This document shows positions 35,501 to 45,556 of a DNA stretch of 64,000 bases, one piece after another (positions within the stretch are counted from its first letter, which is position 1; the number at the start of each line of letters is the position of its first letter). The stretch lies in assembly GCA_019802505.1 (NCBI GenBank), contig JAFMOC010000271.1, positions 147,501-211,500 of the forward strand, in the 5' to 3' direction. The translations under genes and the position numbers were made by a program. The notes beneath the pieces were generated by a model. It had not been told where the DNA came from and made no database searches. It saw nothing but the letters and a program-made list of their open reading frames with translations. This stretch comes from Corydoras sp. C115. Lineage: Eukaryota > Chordata > Actinopteri > Siluriformes > Callichthyidae.

Positions 35501-36882
35501 TGTTTCAGAACCACGTGGGTGTGTTCTGCTCGCGGTCGTGCTGCGACGTGTACAAACGCGAGCGTGACGTGAAGGCGCCGTGCGCCTACTGCAGAGAGGA
35601 GAAGGTGATCAAGGACGTGGTGGTGTATGAGAAGCAGCCTCAGGCGTTCTGCTGTGAAGGTCAGCACCGGGGTCGCTCCCGTTCTCCCGTTCTCCCGTCC
35701 TCGCGCTCCACACCTCGCCCATGCTGATGAACTGAGCCCCGCCTCTGCTCTCTCTCTGCCCCCGCAGGGTGTAAACTGCTGTATAAGCACGATTACAGTA
35801 AACTGCACGGGGGGCAGTGCCGGGTCTGCGCCTACTGCTGCAACGTCACCTACAAAAGCATCCAGAACCATTTCGGGGGCAAACTGGAGGAGTTCTGCAC
35901 CGAGGCGTGCATGTCCCTCTACACCGTGCTGTTCTACGAGGTCTGTGTCTCAGAGAACACGCTTAAAAAAAACATTGACGTGTCTGTCTTTGTGCGACTC
36001 CTCATACCTAACATCAGCGGCTGCAATAATAATAATAATAATAAAAAATAATTGTTATCTTTAGGGGTGAGCTGCAATATTCGCTGATTCCATGATTCAA
36101 TTCAGAGAACCGTAGTCGACTATGAACCTCATAGTCGAATGTACCATTTTGACCACATGGGGGCGCCCATGGCTGCTGCTAAGCATTAGTTTTTACATGA
36201 AATGTCTTTGTTTTCGTTATATATATAGCCTTTTGTCAAATAAAATCATCCTAACTTCTAGAAAAAAAAAAGAAAAACAAGTAAAATATATTAACAAAAT
36301 CTTTTTTAAAAACTATGCTTATTGCGCCATCTTGTGGTGAAATTTTAACTGATTTGACTATCAGTCGACTATAGGGAAAATCTGACTAATCAGATTTGAC
36401 TACGAAAATTTGTAGTTGAATACAGCCCTAGTTATCTTTAATATTATTATTATTTGTAAGTTTAAAGATTCTGTTTAATGATGCCTGATGATGTAATGCC
36501 GGTTTTCTGCCGCTAGATGGCGAAGTGTTGCAGTTGTAAGAATCAGGGGGCGCTGAAGGAGAACCTCCGGTGGGACGGGACGGTGCGTCACTTCTGTCAC
36601 CTGCGCTGTCTGCTGAACTTCTGCTCCAAGAACATCGTCCCTCGTCAACCCAACAGCAACGGTACGACCCGCACCCCCACCGCACCACGTCAGTGACATC
36701 ATCACCGCCTACGCGGGCGTGGTCATGAGGTCATGAGGTCATGTGGTGCTTTGTTACAGGGATAACCTCGGCTGCCACCTCCCTCTCCAAAGACATGCCT
36801 GTGATCGGGGGGGTGGTGTCTCTGGCTTCGGCGCTGGCTGGGAACACGGCAATCACAGGTCTCAGAACAGCTTAATGAATAG

Positions 36883-36929
<47 letters not shown>

Positions 36930-37296
36930 GCAGTGTTAATTGCTATGTGATCTGCAGAGAGACACGCCCACATTAAAGGGACTTTTATTTTGCCCTCTGG
37001 TTCACAGGCGCTCTTCCTCCCTCCACCGCCAGCTCCAAAATCATCGATGATGTAAGCACAGCGCTGAGCTCTCGGGATCGGGTTCTAGGGGTTCTAAGGG
37101 TTCTAAGGGTTATTGATGTCAAAGATTCTCTCGTGTCTCAGGCCAGCACGCAGACGGACGCGGCGGTGAACGGCGACGGCCAACCGCGGCGCACGATGAA
37201 GAACAAGGCCATCATGTGCCGACCAATCACTGAAGAGCAGCTCATCCAGTGTCAACTGGAACCTCAGAAACAGCCGTTTCACACCGGTGTGTGTGT

Positions 37297-37388
<92 letters not shown>

Positions 37389-39945
37389 ATTATATCGGGT
37401 TCCTGACCTTAAGATTCCTGCTTATAAATTTCCTGATTATAAAGTTCCTAATTATAAGGTTCCTAATTCTTAAGGTTCCTGACCTTAATGTTCCTGACAT
37501 TAAGGTTCCTGACATTAAGATTCCTAATTATAAGGTTCCTGACATTAAGATTCCTAATTATAAGGTTCCTGACATTAAGATTCCTAATTATAAGGTTCCT
37601 AATTATAAGGTTCCTGACCTTAAGGTTCCTGATTATAAGGTTCCTGACCTTAAGGTTGCTGATTATAAAGTTCTTGACCTTAAGGTTCCTGACCATAAGG
37701 TTCCTGATTATAAGGTTCCTGACCTTAAGGTTCTTTATTATAAGGTTCCTGATTATAAAGTTCCTAACCTTAAGATTCCTAATTATAAGGTTCCTGACAT
37801 TAAGATTCCTAATTATAAGGTTCCTGACATTAAGATTCCTAATTATAAGGTTCCTGACATTAAGGTTCCTAATTATAAGGTTCCTAATTATAAAGTTCCT
37901 GACCTTAAGGTTCCTGATTATAAGGTTCCTGACCTTAAGGTTGCTGATTATAAAGTTCTTGACCTTAAGGTTCCTGACCATAAGGTTCCTGATTATAAGG
38001 TTCCTGACCTTAAGGTTCTTTATTATAAGGTTCCTGATTATAAAGTTCCTAACCTTAAGATTCCTAATTATAAGGTTCCTGACATTAAGATTCCTAATTA
38101 TAAGGTTCCTGACATTAAGGTTCCTAATTATAAGGTTCCTGACATTAAGGTTCCTAATTATAAGGTTCCTAATTATAAAGTTCCTGACCTTAAGGTTCCT
38201 GATTATAAGGTTCCTGACCTTAAGTTCCTGATTATAAGTTCTTGACATTAAGGTTCCTGATTATAAGGTTCCTGACCTGAAGGTTCTTTATTATAAGGTT
38301 CCTGATTATAAAGTTCCTGACCTTAAGGTTCCTGATTATAAGGCTCTTGACATTAAGGATACTGATTATAAGGTTCCTGACCTTAAGGTTCCTGATTATA
38401 AAGTTCTTGACCTTAAGGTTCCTGATTATAAAGTTCCTGACCTTAAGGTTCCTGATTATAAAGTTCCTGACCTTAAGGTTCCTGATTATAAATTTCCTGA
38501 CATTAAGGTTCCTGATTATAATGTTCTTGACATTAAGGTTCCTGATTATAAATTTCCTGACATTAAGGTTCCTGATTATAATGTTCTTGACATTAAGGTT
38601 CCTGATTATAAATTTCCTGACATTAAGGTTCCTGATTATAAATTTCCTGACATTAAGGTTCCTGATTATAAATTTCCTGACATTAAGGTTCCTGATTATA
38701 AATTTCCTGACATTAAGGTTCCTGATTATAAGGTTCCTCTTTCCGCTTCTCTTCTCAGTGATTGATGAAAACGGTGAGAAGGTGAGACTGGTTCCGGTTC
38801 CTGTCCCGGTCCCGATGCCCGTCTACATTCCGGTTCCGGTGCACCTGTACACTCAGTACACCCCGGTCCCGGTGGGACTGCCCCTGCCCGTACGTCCGGT
38901 CCCCTCCTCACTCAGCTGATTGATTTCCGTTCCGTCCGCGGCTTCACTCTGCACATGGTTTCGGTTCCAGGTTCCGGTCCCCATGGTGGTTCCGGCCAGC
39001 CGAGCGTCGCAGAGCAGCGAGGCCAAAGGCAGCGTGCCCTCACAGAGCTCGCTGGACGACGAGGACGGCGAAAAGAGCAAAGGAGGCGGACCCACGTCCC
39101 GTGGAGGTACGTCAGCCGTCTTTACAATGCCACGCGGGGGGGCAGTTCCCGGTTTTAAAGTGTCTGCACCTTCAGACCAGGGCAGTTCCTACAGCGGGGA
39201 TCTGGAGTCCGAGGCCAGGTCCACCCCCTTCAGCTGGGCCGACGCCGAGGAGTCCTCCAACAACACGAAGACTCCGGTTCCCAAAGTTAAGGAACCTAAA
39301 GCGGTTCCTGCTTCAGCCGCCGCCGCGCCCGTCCAGCTGGATTTAGAAAAGGACATCCCTCTGAGTAAGAATCAAAGCTTCACCTTTAATATTCATTCAT
39401 TATCTTCCGCTTTATCTATTAGGGTCGTGGGGGGGGGGAGAACGTTTTGGGCGCTGGGCAGATACACCCAGGACAGGACGCCAATCCATCACTGGACACA
39501 CACTCACACAGACACACTCTATATGGGGCAATTTGGAGAACTCAATTGACCTTGATCCATGTTTTTGGACTGTGGGAGGAAACCGGAGAACCCTGCTGTT
39601 TCGGTTCGTGTTTATTTTGCCGTGACGGTTCGCAGGTTGTGAGGATGTCCTCCAGTTCTATGCAGGAACCGTTATAGGGGGACAGGGGATATTGTGACGG
39701 GATAGGCCCCAGCGTCACTCATCAGACTGATGAACATTGCGTATCGTGAGCTGCAGGTTCTTTCGGACCTGAATTCGGATCGTGTCCTCGCTCTGCCGTT
39801 TAACGCCGCGTGTTCCGCTCTGCGTCTCGCAGTGTCCACCGAAGCAGAACCGAAGGAGCAGAAGACGCCGCCGCCGCCGAAGCGACGCAAGAGAGGGAGG
39901 AAGGTACGTCAGCGGGGGGGGGGGGGGGGGGGGGGGGTGGGGGGG

Positions 39946-40032
<87 letters not shown>

Positions 40033-43000
40033 CGCTGCTTTGTCCTCGCCGTTTGTTCGGGGGACGATTTCAGAACACGGTGACTCACACACACCCACCG
40101 CTGTCAGAGGGGGGGGGGGAGTTCAGATTATCTGTGCTGATCGTCGGCTGTTAAAATAACTGTAAAATAAGTGTGTGTGTTATATCGGGTTCCTGACCTT
40201 ATGGTTCCTCATTATAAGGTTCCTGATTATAAAGTTCCTGATTAGAAGGTTCCTGACCTTAAAGTTCCTGATTAGAAGGTTCCTGACCTGAAGGTTCCTT
40301 ACCTTAAGGTTCCTAATTAGAAGGTTCCTGACCTTAAGGTTCCTGATTAGTAGGTTCCTGATTATAAGGTTCCTGACCTTAAGGTTCTTGATTAGAAGGT
40401 TCTTGACCTTAAGATTCCTGATTATAAGGTTCCTGATTATAAGGTTCCAGATTATAAGGTTCCTGAACTTAAGGTTCCTGATTATAAGGTTCCTGACCTT
40501 AAGGTTCCTAATTAGAAGGTTCCTAATTAGAAGGTTCCTAATTAGAAGGTTCCTGACCTTAAGGTTCCTGATTAGTAGGTTCCTGATTATAAGGTTCCTG
40601 ACCTTAAGGTTCTTGATTATAAGGTTCCAGACCTTAAGGTTCCAGATTATAAAGTTCCTGACTTTAAGGTTCCTAATTTTAAGGTTCCTGATTATAAGGT
40701 TCCTGATTATAAGGTTCTGGATTATAAGGTTCTGGATTATAAGATTCTGGATTATAAGGTTCTGGATTATAAGGTTCCTGATTATAAGGTTCCTGACCTT
40801 AAGGTTACTAATTATAAGGTTCCTGACCTTAAGGTTACTAATTATAAGGTTCTTGACCTTAAGATTACTAATTATAAGGGTTCCTGATTATAAGGTTCTT
40901 GATTATAAGGTTCCTGACCTTAAGGTTCCTAATTAGAAGGTTCCTAATTAGAAGGTTCCTAATTAGAAGGTTCCTGACCTTAAGGTTCCTGATTAGTAGG
41001 TTCCTGATTATAAGGTTCCTGACCTTAAGGTTCTTGATTATAAGGTTCCAGACCTTAAGGTTCCTGATTATAAGGTTCCAGATTATAAAGTTCCTGACTT
41101 TAAGGTTCCTAATTTTAAGGTTCCTGATTATAAGGTTCTGGATTATAAGGTTCTGGATTATAAGATTCTGGATTATAAGGTTCTGGATTATAAGGTTCCT
41201 GATTATAAGGTTCCTGACCTTAAGGTTACTAATTATAAGGTTCCTGACCTTAAGGTTACTAATTATAAGGTTCCTGACCTTAAGATTACTAATTATAAGG
41301 GTTCCTGATTATAAGGTTCTTGATTATAAGGTTTCCTGACCTTAAGGTTCCTGATTATAAGGTTCCTGATTATAAGGTTCCTGACCTTAAGGTTCCTAAT
41401 TATAAGGTTCCTGACCTTAAGGTTCCTGATTAGAAGGTTCCAGATTATAAGGTGCAGCGGCTGCATTAACACGCTGTTCGGTCATTACTGTATGAACTGT
41501 AATTTGAGGTGTAGTTGCACAGGGTGGCCACCTGGTGGGGGTGTTTTACTGTAAACCTTTGGGCGGAACAGTGTTCTTCAGTCTGACTCGTCGATCAGTC
41601 GTCCACATACTTGTGGTTCTCTCGCAGGGCCGGCGGCGCTCGGTGACGGACGCGGGGGGCGTGGCGGTGGCATCCCCGCCCCGGTCCAAGCTGCACCACG
41701 TGTATGGAGTGAAGGCCTGGGCCGGCTGGGTGCAGTGGAGAGGTCAGCGGGGGGACGGTAAGCGCTCGCTCTGAGACGTGGGCCGGACCGCACGGCAGCA
41801 TCACGCACCAACACGTTGCTAAGCAACCGCCTCCGACGAGCCGGCGCTCTGCACGTCTCTGAAAATGAAGCGTTTACGCGCCGCTCGCTACGATGCTTTA
41901 ATAAAGCGGAACGTGGACCGCCGGTTCCCCAGAGAACCAGAGGACATGGAGGACGATCGGCGTGAACCGTGACATCATCAGTACATTAATGAGACGCCGG
42001 GTTCTGATCCTTTTTCATTCAATTTAAAGGACACGTGTTCTCACACTCCTGTACTCCGTCAGAACCTCACGGTTCCTCATTAAAGATGCAGACAGAACCT
42101 CATGGTTCCTCATTAAAGATGCAGACAGAACCTCATGGTTCCTCATTAAAGACACAGACAGAACCTCACAGTTCTTCATTAAAGACAGACAGAACCTCAC
42201 GGTTCCTCATTAATGACGCAGACAGAACCTTATGGTTCCTCATTAAAGATGCAGACAGAACCTCATGGTTCCTCATTAAAGACACAGACAGAACCTCACA
42301 GTTCTTCATTAAAGACAGACAGAACCTCACGGTTCCTCATTAATGACGCAGACAGAACCTCACGGTTCCTCATTAAAGACACAGACAGAACCTCACAGTT
42401 CTTCATTAAAGACAGACAGAACCTCACGGTTCCTCATTAAAGAGTCAGACAGAACCTCACGGTTCCTCATTAAAGATGCAGACAGAACCTCACGGTTCCT
42501 CATTAATGACGCAGACAAAACCTCACGGTTACTCATTAAAGACACAGACAGAACCTCACGGTTCTTCATTAAAGACAGACAGAACCTCACGGTTCCTCAT
42601 TAAAGAGTCAGACAGAACCTCACGGTTCCTCATTATAGAGTCAAACAGAACCTCACGGTTCCTCATTAAAGAGTCAGACAGAACCTCACGGTTCCTTATT
42701 AAAGACAGAGACAGAACCCAGTGGTTCCTTATTAAAGACAGAGACAGAATCTCATGGTTCCTCATTAAAGACAGAGACAGAACCCAGCTGTTCCTCATTA
42801 AAGACAGAGACAGAACCTCACGGTTCCTCATTAAAGACAGAAACAGAACCGCACGGTTCCTCATTAAAGACAGAGACAGAACCGCACGGTTCCTCATTAA
42901 AGACAGAGACAGAACCTCACGGTTCCTCATTAAAGACAGAGACAGAACCCAGTGGTTCCTCATTACAGAGACAGAACCCAGTGGTTCTGGTGTGTAAGTG

Positions 43001-45556
43001 ATGTAATGGTGATGTCAGAGTGGACATTGCACGCCGCTCTGTGTCTCGTGAGGGTGAGGAACATTCGCCCCCCCGCCCGCGGACGCCGCTGACTCTTTGA
43101 CGGCTGTGTCTTTTTCAGCGAGTCCTCTGAGCGTGAAGGAGGACGTTCTGGACTGCAGCTCCGCGGAACTCGGAGACGCTCTGTGTCACTTCATCAGAGA
43201 GGTCCGCAGACCGAACGGTCAGCGCTACACCTCGGACAGCATCTACTACCTCTGTCTGGGCATCCAGCAGGTCTGTCTCGAAATCCATCCATTATCTTCA
43301 GCTTTGTCCTCTATTAGGGTCGGGGGGGGGGGTTCCCCGTTCCCATCCAGGGGAGAACATTTCGGGCGCTGGGCAGATACACCCAGGATAGGGGGGGGCA
43401 ATCTATTGCTGGACACACACTCACTCACACAGACACACACTCTATATGGGGCAATTTGGAGAACTCAATTGACCTTGATCCATGTTTTTGGACTGTGGGA
43501 GGAAACCGGGGAACCCGGAGGAACACGCGGACATGGTGTGAACATGGAAACTCCATCTCTAAATCACCGACTATAATCCTCCTGGTGGGCGGAGCCATCC
43601 ATCCATCCATTATTTTCCGCTTTATCCTCTATTAGGGTCGGGGGGGGGGGAGGGTTCCCCATGCCCATCCAGGGGAGAACGTTTTGGGCGCTGGGAAGAT
43701 ACACCCAGGACAGGGGGGCAATCTATCAGTGGACACACACGCTATATGGGGCAATTTGGAGAACTCAATTGCCCTTGATCCATGTTTTTGGACTGTGGGA
43801 GGAAACCGGGGAACCTGGAGGAAACCCACGCGGACACGGGGAGGACATGGAAACTCCACCCAGATGGGGATTTGAACCGGGAATCCATAGTGCTGAGAGG
43901 AGAACATGCCAAACCACTAAGGCATCGTGCCGAGTGGGCGGAGCTTTTCTGAAAATGTTTAATTTATACATTTCCTCATTTCCTGATGTCATATACTATC
44001 TTAGAACGTCAGGGTGGTTCCTGGTTTGTTGGTTGATCTTCTCTCTTTGATGCGCAGCATCTTCTGGAGAACAAGCGGCTGGAGAACCTCTTCATGGACC
44101 CTCTGTACGAACGCTTCACCTCTGACATCACCGAGCTGCTGAGGGACTGGGAGCAGACGTTAACTCCGAGTGGTACCACCCCTCATTCATTCATTCATTC
44201 ATTCATTCATTATCTCCCACTTTATCCTCTATCAGGGTCGCGGGGGGTTCCCCATGCCCATCCAGGGGAGAACGTTTCGTGCGCTGGGCAGATACACCCA
44301 GGACAGGACACCAATCTATCACTGGACACACACTCACTCACTCACACACACACACACACTCTATATGGGGCAATTTGGAGAACTCAATTGACTTGATCCA
44401 TGTTTTTGGACTATGGGAGGAAACCGGAGAACCCGGAGGAAACCCACGCGGACACGGGGAGAACATGGAACCTCCACCCAGATGGGGATTCGAACTGGGA
44501 ATCCCTAGCGCTGAGAGGAGAACATGCCAAACCACTAAGACACGGTGTCGCTAATTGACTTTAATTATTAATTAATAATCAGGCTTCGTTACTTCTCACC
44601 ATCCGTCGGTCCGCTGTGAAAAATCTAAAATGGTTTATAATTACATGTTAATTAGTCTGTAATTTTCTGCGTTGCTCCGAGGAATTACTCTGTAATCTGT
44701 AAGCTCACCACCGGATGGCACCAAATCCCACGCACTGTGTAGCTTTGCTGAGTTCCCCGTGTTCTCGTGCTGTTCTGCGCAGGGTTCCTGCAGTCGCGGG
44801 TGGAGGAGAGCTTCCTGTGGGAGTGTAAGCAGTTGGGCGCCTTGTCTCCCCTCGTCCTCCTCAACACGCTGGTCTTCTTCGGCCTTCGGAACCTCGGCCT
44901 GAAGACCCCGCAGCAGCATCGGCAGCTCTCCTTCGCCGGCATCGGCCGCTGTTCCAAAAACACGAAACACGGAACCGTCGCCTACCTGCGCCTTCAGTTC
45001 CCCAAAAACGAGGACGACCGGGACAGGAGAGGTGGGACGCCCTTACTCATGTGAAGAAACACGCCGTGTTCCGTTACTAACCCGACGTTCTTTATTTACG
45101 TTACAGTAGCACTTGGTAAGAGGAAGAGGGACGATGCGGAGGACGGTATGGAGGTTGTGGAGATGCTGGAGAACGCCGAGGAACCTCTGCGCTGTCCCGT
45201 CCGGCTCTATCAGTTCTACCTCTCCAAATGGTGCGACGTTTATTTAAACGTTAAAACCTTAACGTTAATCTCAACCACCTCTCAACGCCTTAGCGACCAC
45301 CTGAACCTGTGACCTTCTTCTGACCATCTGCCCGTTTGTCCTCCGCAGTCCCGACTCGGTCAAGGACAGTCCCGGCGTCTTCTACCTGCAGCCCGAGAGT
45401 TCCTGTCAGGCCGAGAGCGCGGCGTGGTTCACGGCGCGGCCTCTGGAGGACGCCGTCCTGGACAGCATGCTGCTCCGCCTCCTCGCCGTCCGCGACGTCC
45501 ATCTGGACTCCCGGCCGCATCAGCTGCCAAGCTCCACGGACGAGGACAGCTCGTAA
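23317..45556 (+). CDS. zmym4: Zinc finger MYM-type protein 4-like, 26 coding exons, 1385 aa
   Basis: ZMYM4 is a nuclear protein with tandem MYM/FCS zinc fingers and a C-terminal domain derived from Crypton tyrosine recombinases. Exons: 23309-23506 (ATG 23317), 23600-23662, 23769-23905, 24137-24200, 24291-24882, 25360-25519, 25848-26054, 31650-31797, 31880-31995, 32102-32320, 35509-35659, 35768-35940, 36517-36661, 36760-36858, 37008-37051, 37142-37286, 38759-38889, 38971-39106, 39176-39364, 39833-39903, 41628-41757, 43119-43270, 44058-44172, 44783-45031, 45107-45230 and 45349-45556. They sum to 4158 nt in phase. ZMYM4-type signatures are YHLAMPDGSIRNFC, ASTQTD, VPVHLYTQYTPVPVG, YSGDLESEA and VYGVKAWAGWVQW. 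Human ZMYM4 is 1548 aa. The exon starting at 23769 uses a weak acceptor and is the least certain. Confidence 0.93.
23931..23985 (+). repeat. (GT)n microsatellite
   Basis: About 26 GT units in a zmym4 intron, starting 25 bp after the donor at 23906. Confidence 0.95.
24291..26054 (+). CDS. zmym4: zmym4 Gln-rich exon and first MYM fingers
   Basis: Exon 24291-24882 carries a long Leu-Gln/Gln-Asn/Pro-Gln tract (about residues 182-292), followed by the first MYM finger (CCSGCSKVLQKGQTAFQ, FCSTMCLTGF). Exons 25360-25519 and 25848-26054 continue the MYM array (FCSLSCLSIF, LCSDECFSRF, CCENCGNC, FCSPGCISTF). The Gln tract is absent from human ZMYM4 as I remember it. Confidence 0.88.
24961..25313 (+). 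mobile_element. V-SINE with 12-bp TSD
   Basis: A full-length plus copy in a zmym4 intron. Its flanks ATATAAAGTTCA at 24949-24960 and 25314-25325 are identical. It ends about 45 bp before the next exon. Confidence 0.93.
26388..26760 (+). mobile_element. Tc1-like non-autonomous transposon relic
   Basis: CACAAAGTATTGGGACACAC at the left and the complement of CACACAAGTATCGGGACACC at the right form short terminal inverted repeats. The inside contains CAAGGTCCATAAAGTCACGG and GATGAATTGGAACAGAGATG, motifs I recall from a widespread fish Tc1-like family. No intact transposase frame. Confidence 0.65.
26880..27108 (+). promoter_or_regulatory. Promoter and non-coding first exon of nested gene
   Basis: A CpG-rich patch (CCGTCGCTCGCC, GCCGACGCCGCTCGCC, GCGAGCGAGCCCGCC) inside an otherwise AT-rich zmym4 intron ends at a perfect donor (CACAAG then GTAAGA at 27109). 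Its base composition is promoter-like and suggests the nested gene has its own start. Confidence 0.6.
27562..31105 (+). CDS. Zinc-finger gene nested in a zmym4 intron, 528 aa, function unknown
   Basis: Exons 27559-27606 (ATG 27562; MDAPNPPDAIKQSPK), 28377-29559, 29645-29758 and 30861-31105 (stop TAA 31103). All junctions are GT-AG and in phase (1587 nt). A C2H2 finger lies at residues 92-110 (HFCLYC...HLERKH). A second finger of C2HC form is at about 174-193 (PCPHCWGFF..ELWKHEASC). A charged middle contains REIDGT and GYSLKKAAQIVV. The C-terminal module (about 453-515) carries RPWSGHEKDAVWRH, VPKKEACVLCI and WKDIKSFVHNT. Proteins of this layout are, to my memory, uncharacterised in teleosts. 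A relation to Crypton-type recombinase genes is only a guess. It is on the same strand as its host, between host exons 26054 and 31650. Confidence 0.82.
27607..28366 (+). repeat. 11-bp minisatellite in nested-gene intron
   Basis: The unit TTTAATCTGAT / TTTAATCCGAC / TTTAATTCGAC repeats about 68 times, filling the whole intron between coding exons 1 and 2 of the nested gene. Confidence 0.95.
29804..30152 (-). mobile_element. V-SINE with 14-bp TSD
   Basis: Flanked by CAGAGGAACACATT at 29790-29803 and 30153-30166. It lies in the nested-gene intron before its last exon. Confidence 0.93.
30207..30563 (+). mobile_element. V-SINE with 11-bp TSD
   Basis: Flanked by AAATGCGGAGA at 30196-30206 and 30564-30574. 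It sits 40 bp from the previous, opposite-strand copy. Confidence 0.93.
31572..31640 (+). repeat. (GT)n microsatellite at a zmym4 acceptor
   Basis: About 30 GT units, then CGCGCG and GTGTGTGCAG. The run ends at the AG acceptor of exon 31650, replacing the usual pyrimidine tract. Confidence 0.93.
31650..32320 (+). CDS. zmym4: zmym4 MYM fingers, middle block
   Basis: Exons 31650-31797 (VHCPSCQDF, FFCSARCVAH), 31880-31995 (PCTNCQKLAVPQYHLAMPDG, FCTYDCVGRF) and 32102-32320 (Pro-rich linker, then LSCKQCLKTFSSKPELLQFK). The YHLAMPDGSIRNFC string is nearly identical to human ZMYM4. Confidence 0.92.
33357..34165 (+). mobile_element. Scrambled V-SINE pair with many short foreign inserts
   Basis: A minus copy (33357 to about 33730) runs into a plus copy (about 33735-34165). 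Both keep V-SINE motifs in order but are interrupted by unrelated 3-50 base pieces. A perfect 17-bp inverted repeat (33401-33417 and 33428-33444) duplicates the tail motif. Confidence 0.7.
34199..34245 (+). repeat. (AT)n microsatellite
   Basis: A TATATATATA run with one interruption, followed by a T-rich stretch, just after the scrambled SINE. Confidence 0.85.
34758..35270. mobile_element. Foldback hAT-like MITE, 513 bp
   Basis: The ends TAGGGGTGTC...GACACCCCTA are inverted, and homology between the arms continues inward for roughly 185 bp each (GGCGCTATAAG / CTTATAGCGCC; ATGGGATCCCCGTT / AACGGGGATCCCAT). The flanks GTAATGAG and GTAATTAT are an imperfect 8-bp target duplication, the hAT length. 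No coding capacity. Confidence 0.85.
35509..36858 (+). CDS. zmym4: zmym4 last MYM fingers
   Basis: Exons 35509-35659 (GVFCSRSCCDVYK, APCAYCREEK), 35768-35940 (CKLLYKHDYSK, CRVCAYCCNV, FCTEACMSLYTVLFYE), 36517-36661 (MAKCCSCKNQGALKE, RHFCHLRCLLNFC) and 36760-36858 (PVIGGVVSLASALAG). Order and motifs match human ZMYM4 closely. Confidence 0.93.
36062..36430. mobile_element. hAT-like MITE with perfect 8-bp TSD, 369 bp
   Basis: Ends TAGGGGTG and CAGCCCTA, with perfect GTTATCTT duplications at 36054-36061 and 36431-36438. The right half (GCGCCATCTTGTGGTGAAAT, ACTATCAGTCGACTATAGGG) matches the element at 34758-35270, so they are one family. Confidence 0.87.
37008..37286 (+). CDS. zmym4: zmym4 exons with ASTQTD motif
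   Basis: Exons 37008-37051 (ending KIIDD) and 37142-37286 (ASTQTDAAVNGDG, MKNKAIMCRPITEEQ). The STQTD and KNKA-CKPIT region is conserved with human ZMYM4. The second exon donor opens directly into a GT microsatellite. Confidence 0.88.
37287..37385 (+). repeat. (GT)n microsatellite overlapping a splice donor
   Basis: Nearly 100 bp of GT with GAGT and GAGAGAGT interruptions. The first GT is itself the donor of the exon ending at 37286. Confidence 0.93.
37395..38745 (+). repeat. 15-bp minisatellite array A in zmym4
   Basis: Alternating units GGTTCCTGACCTTAA, GGTTCCTGATTATAA and GGTTCCTGACATTAA for about 1.35 kb. A block recurs after 285 bp (19 units), a higher-order repeat. Since 15 is a multiple of 3, long frames stay open on both strands; they are not genes. 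Confidence 0.96.
38759..39903 (+). CDS. zmym4: zmym4 Pro-Val linker and acidic exons
   Basis: Exons 38759-38889 (VPVPVPVPMPVYIPVPVHLY), 38971-39106, 39176-39364 (YSGDLESEARSTPFSW) and 39833-39903 (PPPPKRRKRGRK, a nuclear-localisation-like basic patch). The intron between the third and fourth carries a truncated SINE. Confidence 0.9.
39391..39592 (-). mobile_element. Truncated V-SINE
   Basis: Tail side to GGAGGAAACCGGAGAACCC. The head half is missing. Confidence 0.82.
39914..40032 (+). repeat. Very long poly(G) tract
   Basis: About 115 bases of G with only a few T or A interruptions, starting 10 bases after the donor of exon 39833-39903. Length in the assembly is probably unreliable. Confidence 0.9.
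40180..41455 (+). repeat. 15-bp minisatellite array B in zmym4
   Basis: The same GGTTCCTGACCTTAA / GGTTCCTGATTATAA family as array A but in a different intron, with added variants (GATTAGAA, GGATTATAA). A block of about 400 bp recurs with an offset near 421 bp. Confidence 0.95.
41628..41757 (+). CDS. zmym4: zmym4 exon VYGVKAWAGWVQW
   Basis: Carries HVYGVKAWAGWVQWR, the conserved segment preceding the Crypton-derived domain in ZMYM proteins. Isolated between array B and the ~33-bp array. Confidence 0.9.
42035..42995 (+). repeat. ~33-bp minisatellite in zmym4 intron
   Basis: The unit CAGAACCTCACGGTTCCTCA plus TTAAAGACACAGA repeats about 28 times with spacer-length changes. Several frames remain open and produce false ORFs. 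Confidence 0.95.
43119..45556 (+). CDS. zmym4: zmym4 C-terminal Crypton-derived (DUF3504) domain
   Basis: Exons 43119-43270 (FIREVRRPNGQRYTSDSIYY), 44058-44172 (LFMDPLYERF, ELLRDWEQTL), 44783-45031 (LWECKQLGALSPLVLLNTLV), 45107-45230 (LGKRKRDD, CPVRLYQFYLSKC) and 45349-45556 (GVFYLQPESSC, stop). It spans about residues 1104-1385. In ZMYM2/3/4 and QRICH1 this domain descends from Crypton tyrosine recombinases. SINEs sit in both of the first two introns. Confidence 0.92.
43282..43556 (-). mobile_element. V-SINE, head truncated
   Basis: Minus copy starting 12 bases after the donor at 43271 and ending at ATGGAAACTCCA. Confidence 0.85.
43596..43933 (-). mobile_element. V-SINE with 11-bp TSD
   Basis: Flanked by GTGGGCGGAGC at 43585-43595 and 43934-43944. 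Confidence 0.92.
44184..44552 (-). mobile_element. V-SINE, full length, minus orientation
   Basis: Starts 12 bases after the donor of exon 44058-44172 with (ATTC)n and ends at CTAAGACACGGTGTCGC. Confidence 0.87.

Noticed and set aside
37133..38919. Long frames (370, 261, 247 and 190 aa) with KVPD or RFLI repeats
   Set aside because: These are the 15-bp minisatellite, which stays open because its period is a multiple of three. The real exons at the ends are short zmym4 exons with proper splice sites.
39715..40159. Poly-Gly and poly-Pro frames
   Set aside because: Translation of the poly(G) tract.
40388..41339. 182- and 146-aa RFLIIRFLTL frames resembling a membrane protein
   Set aside because: Same 15-bp array (array B). 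The hydrophobicity is an artefact of the repeat.
42035..42997. DRTSRFLIK repeat frames on both strands
   Set aside because: The ~33-bp minisatellite. No start context, splice sites or homology.
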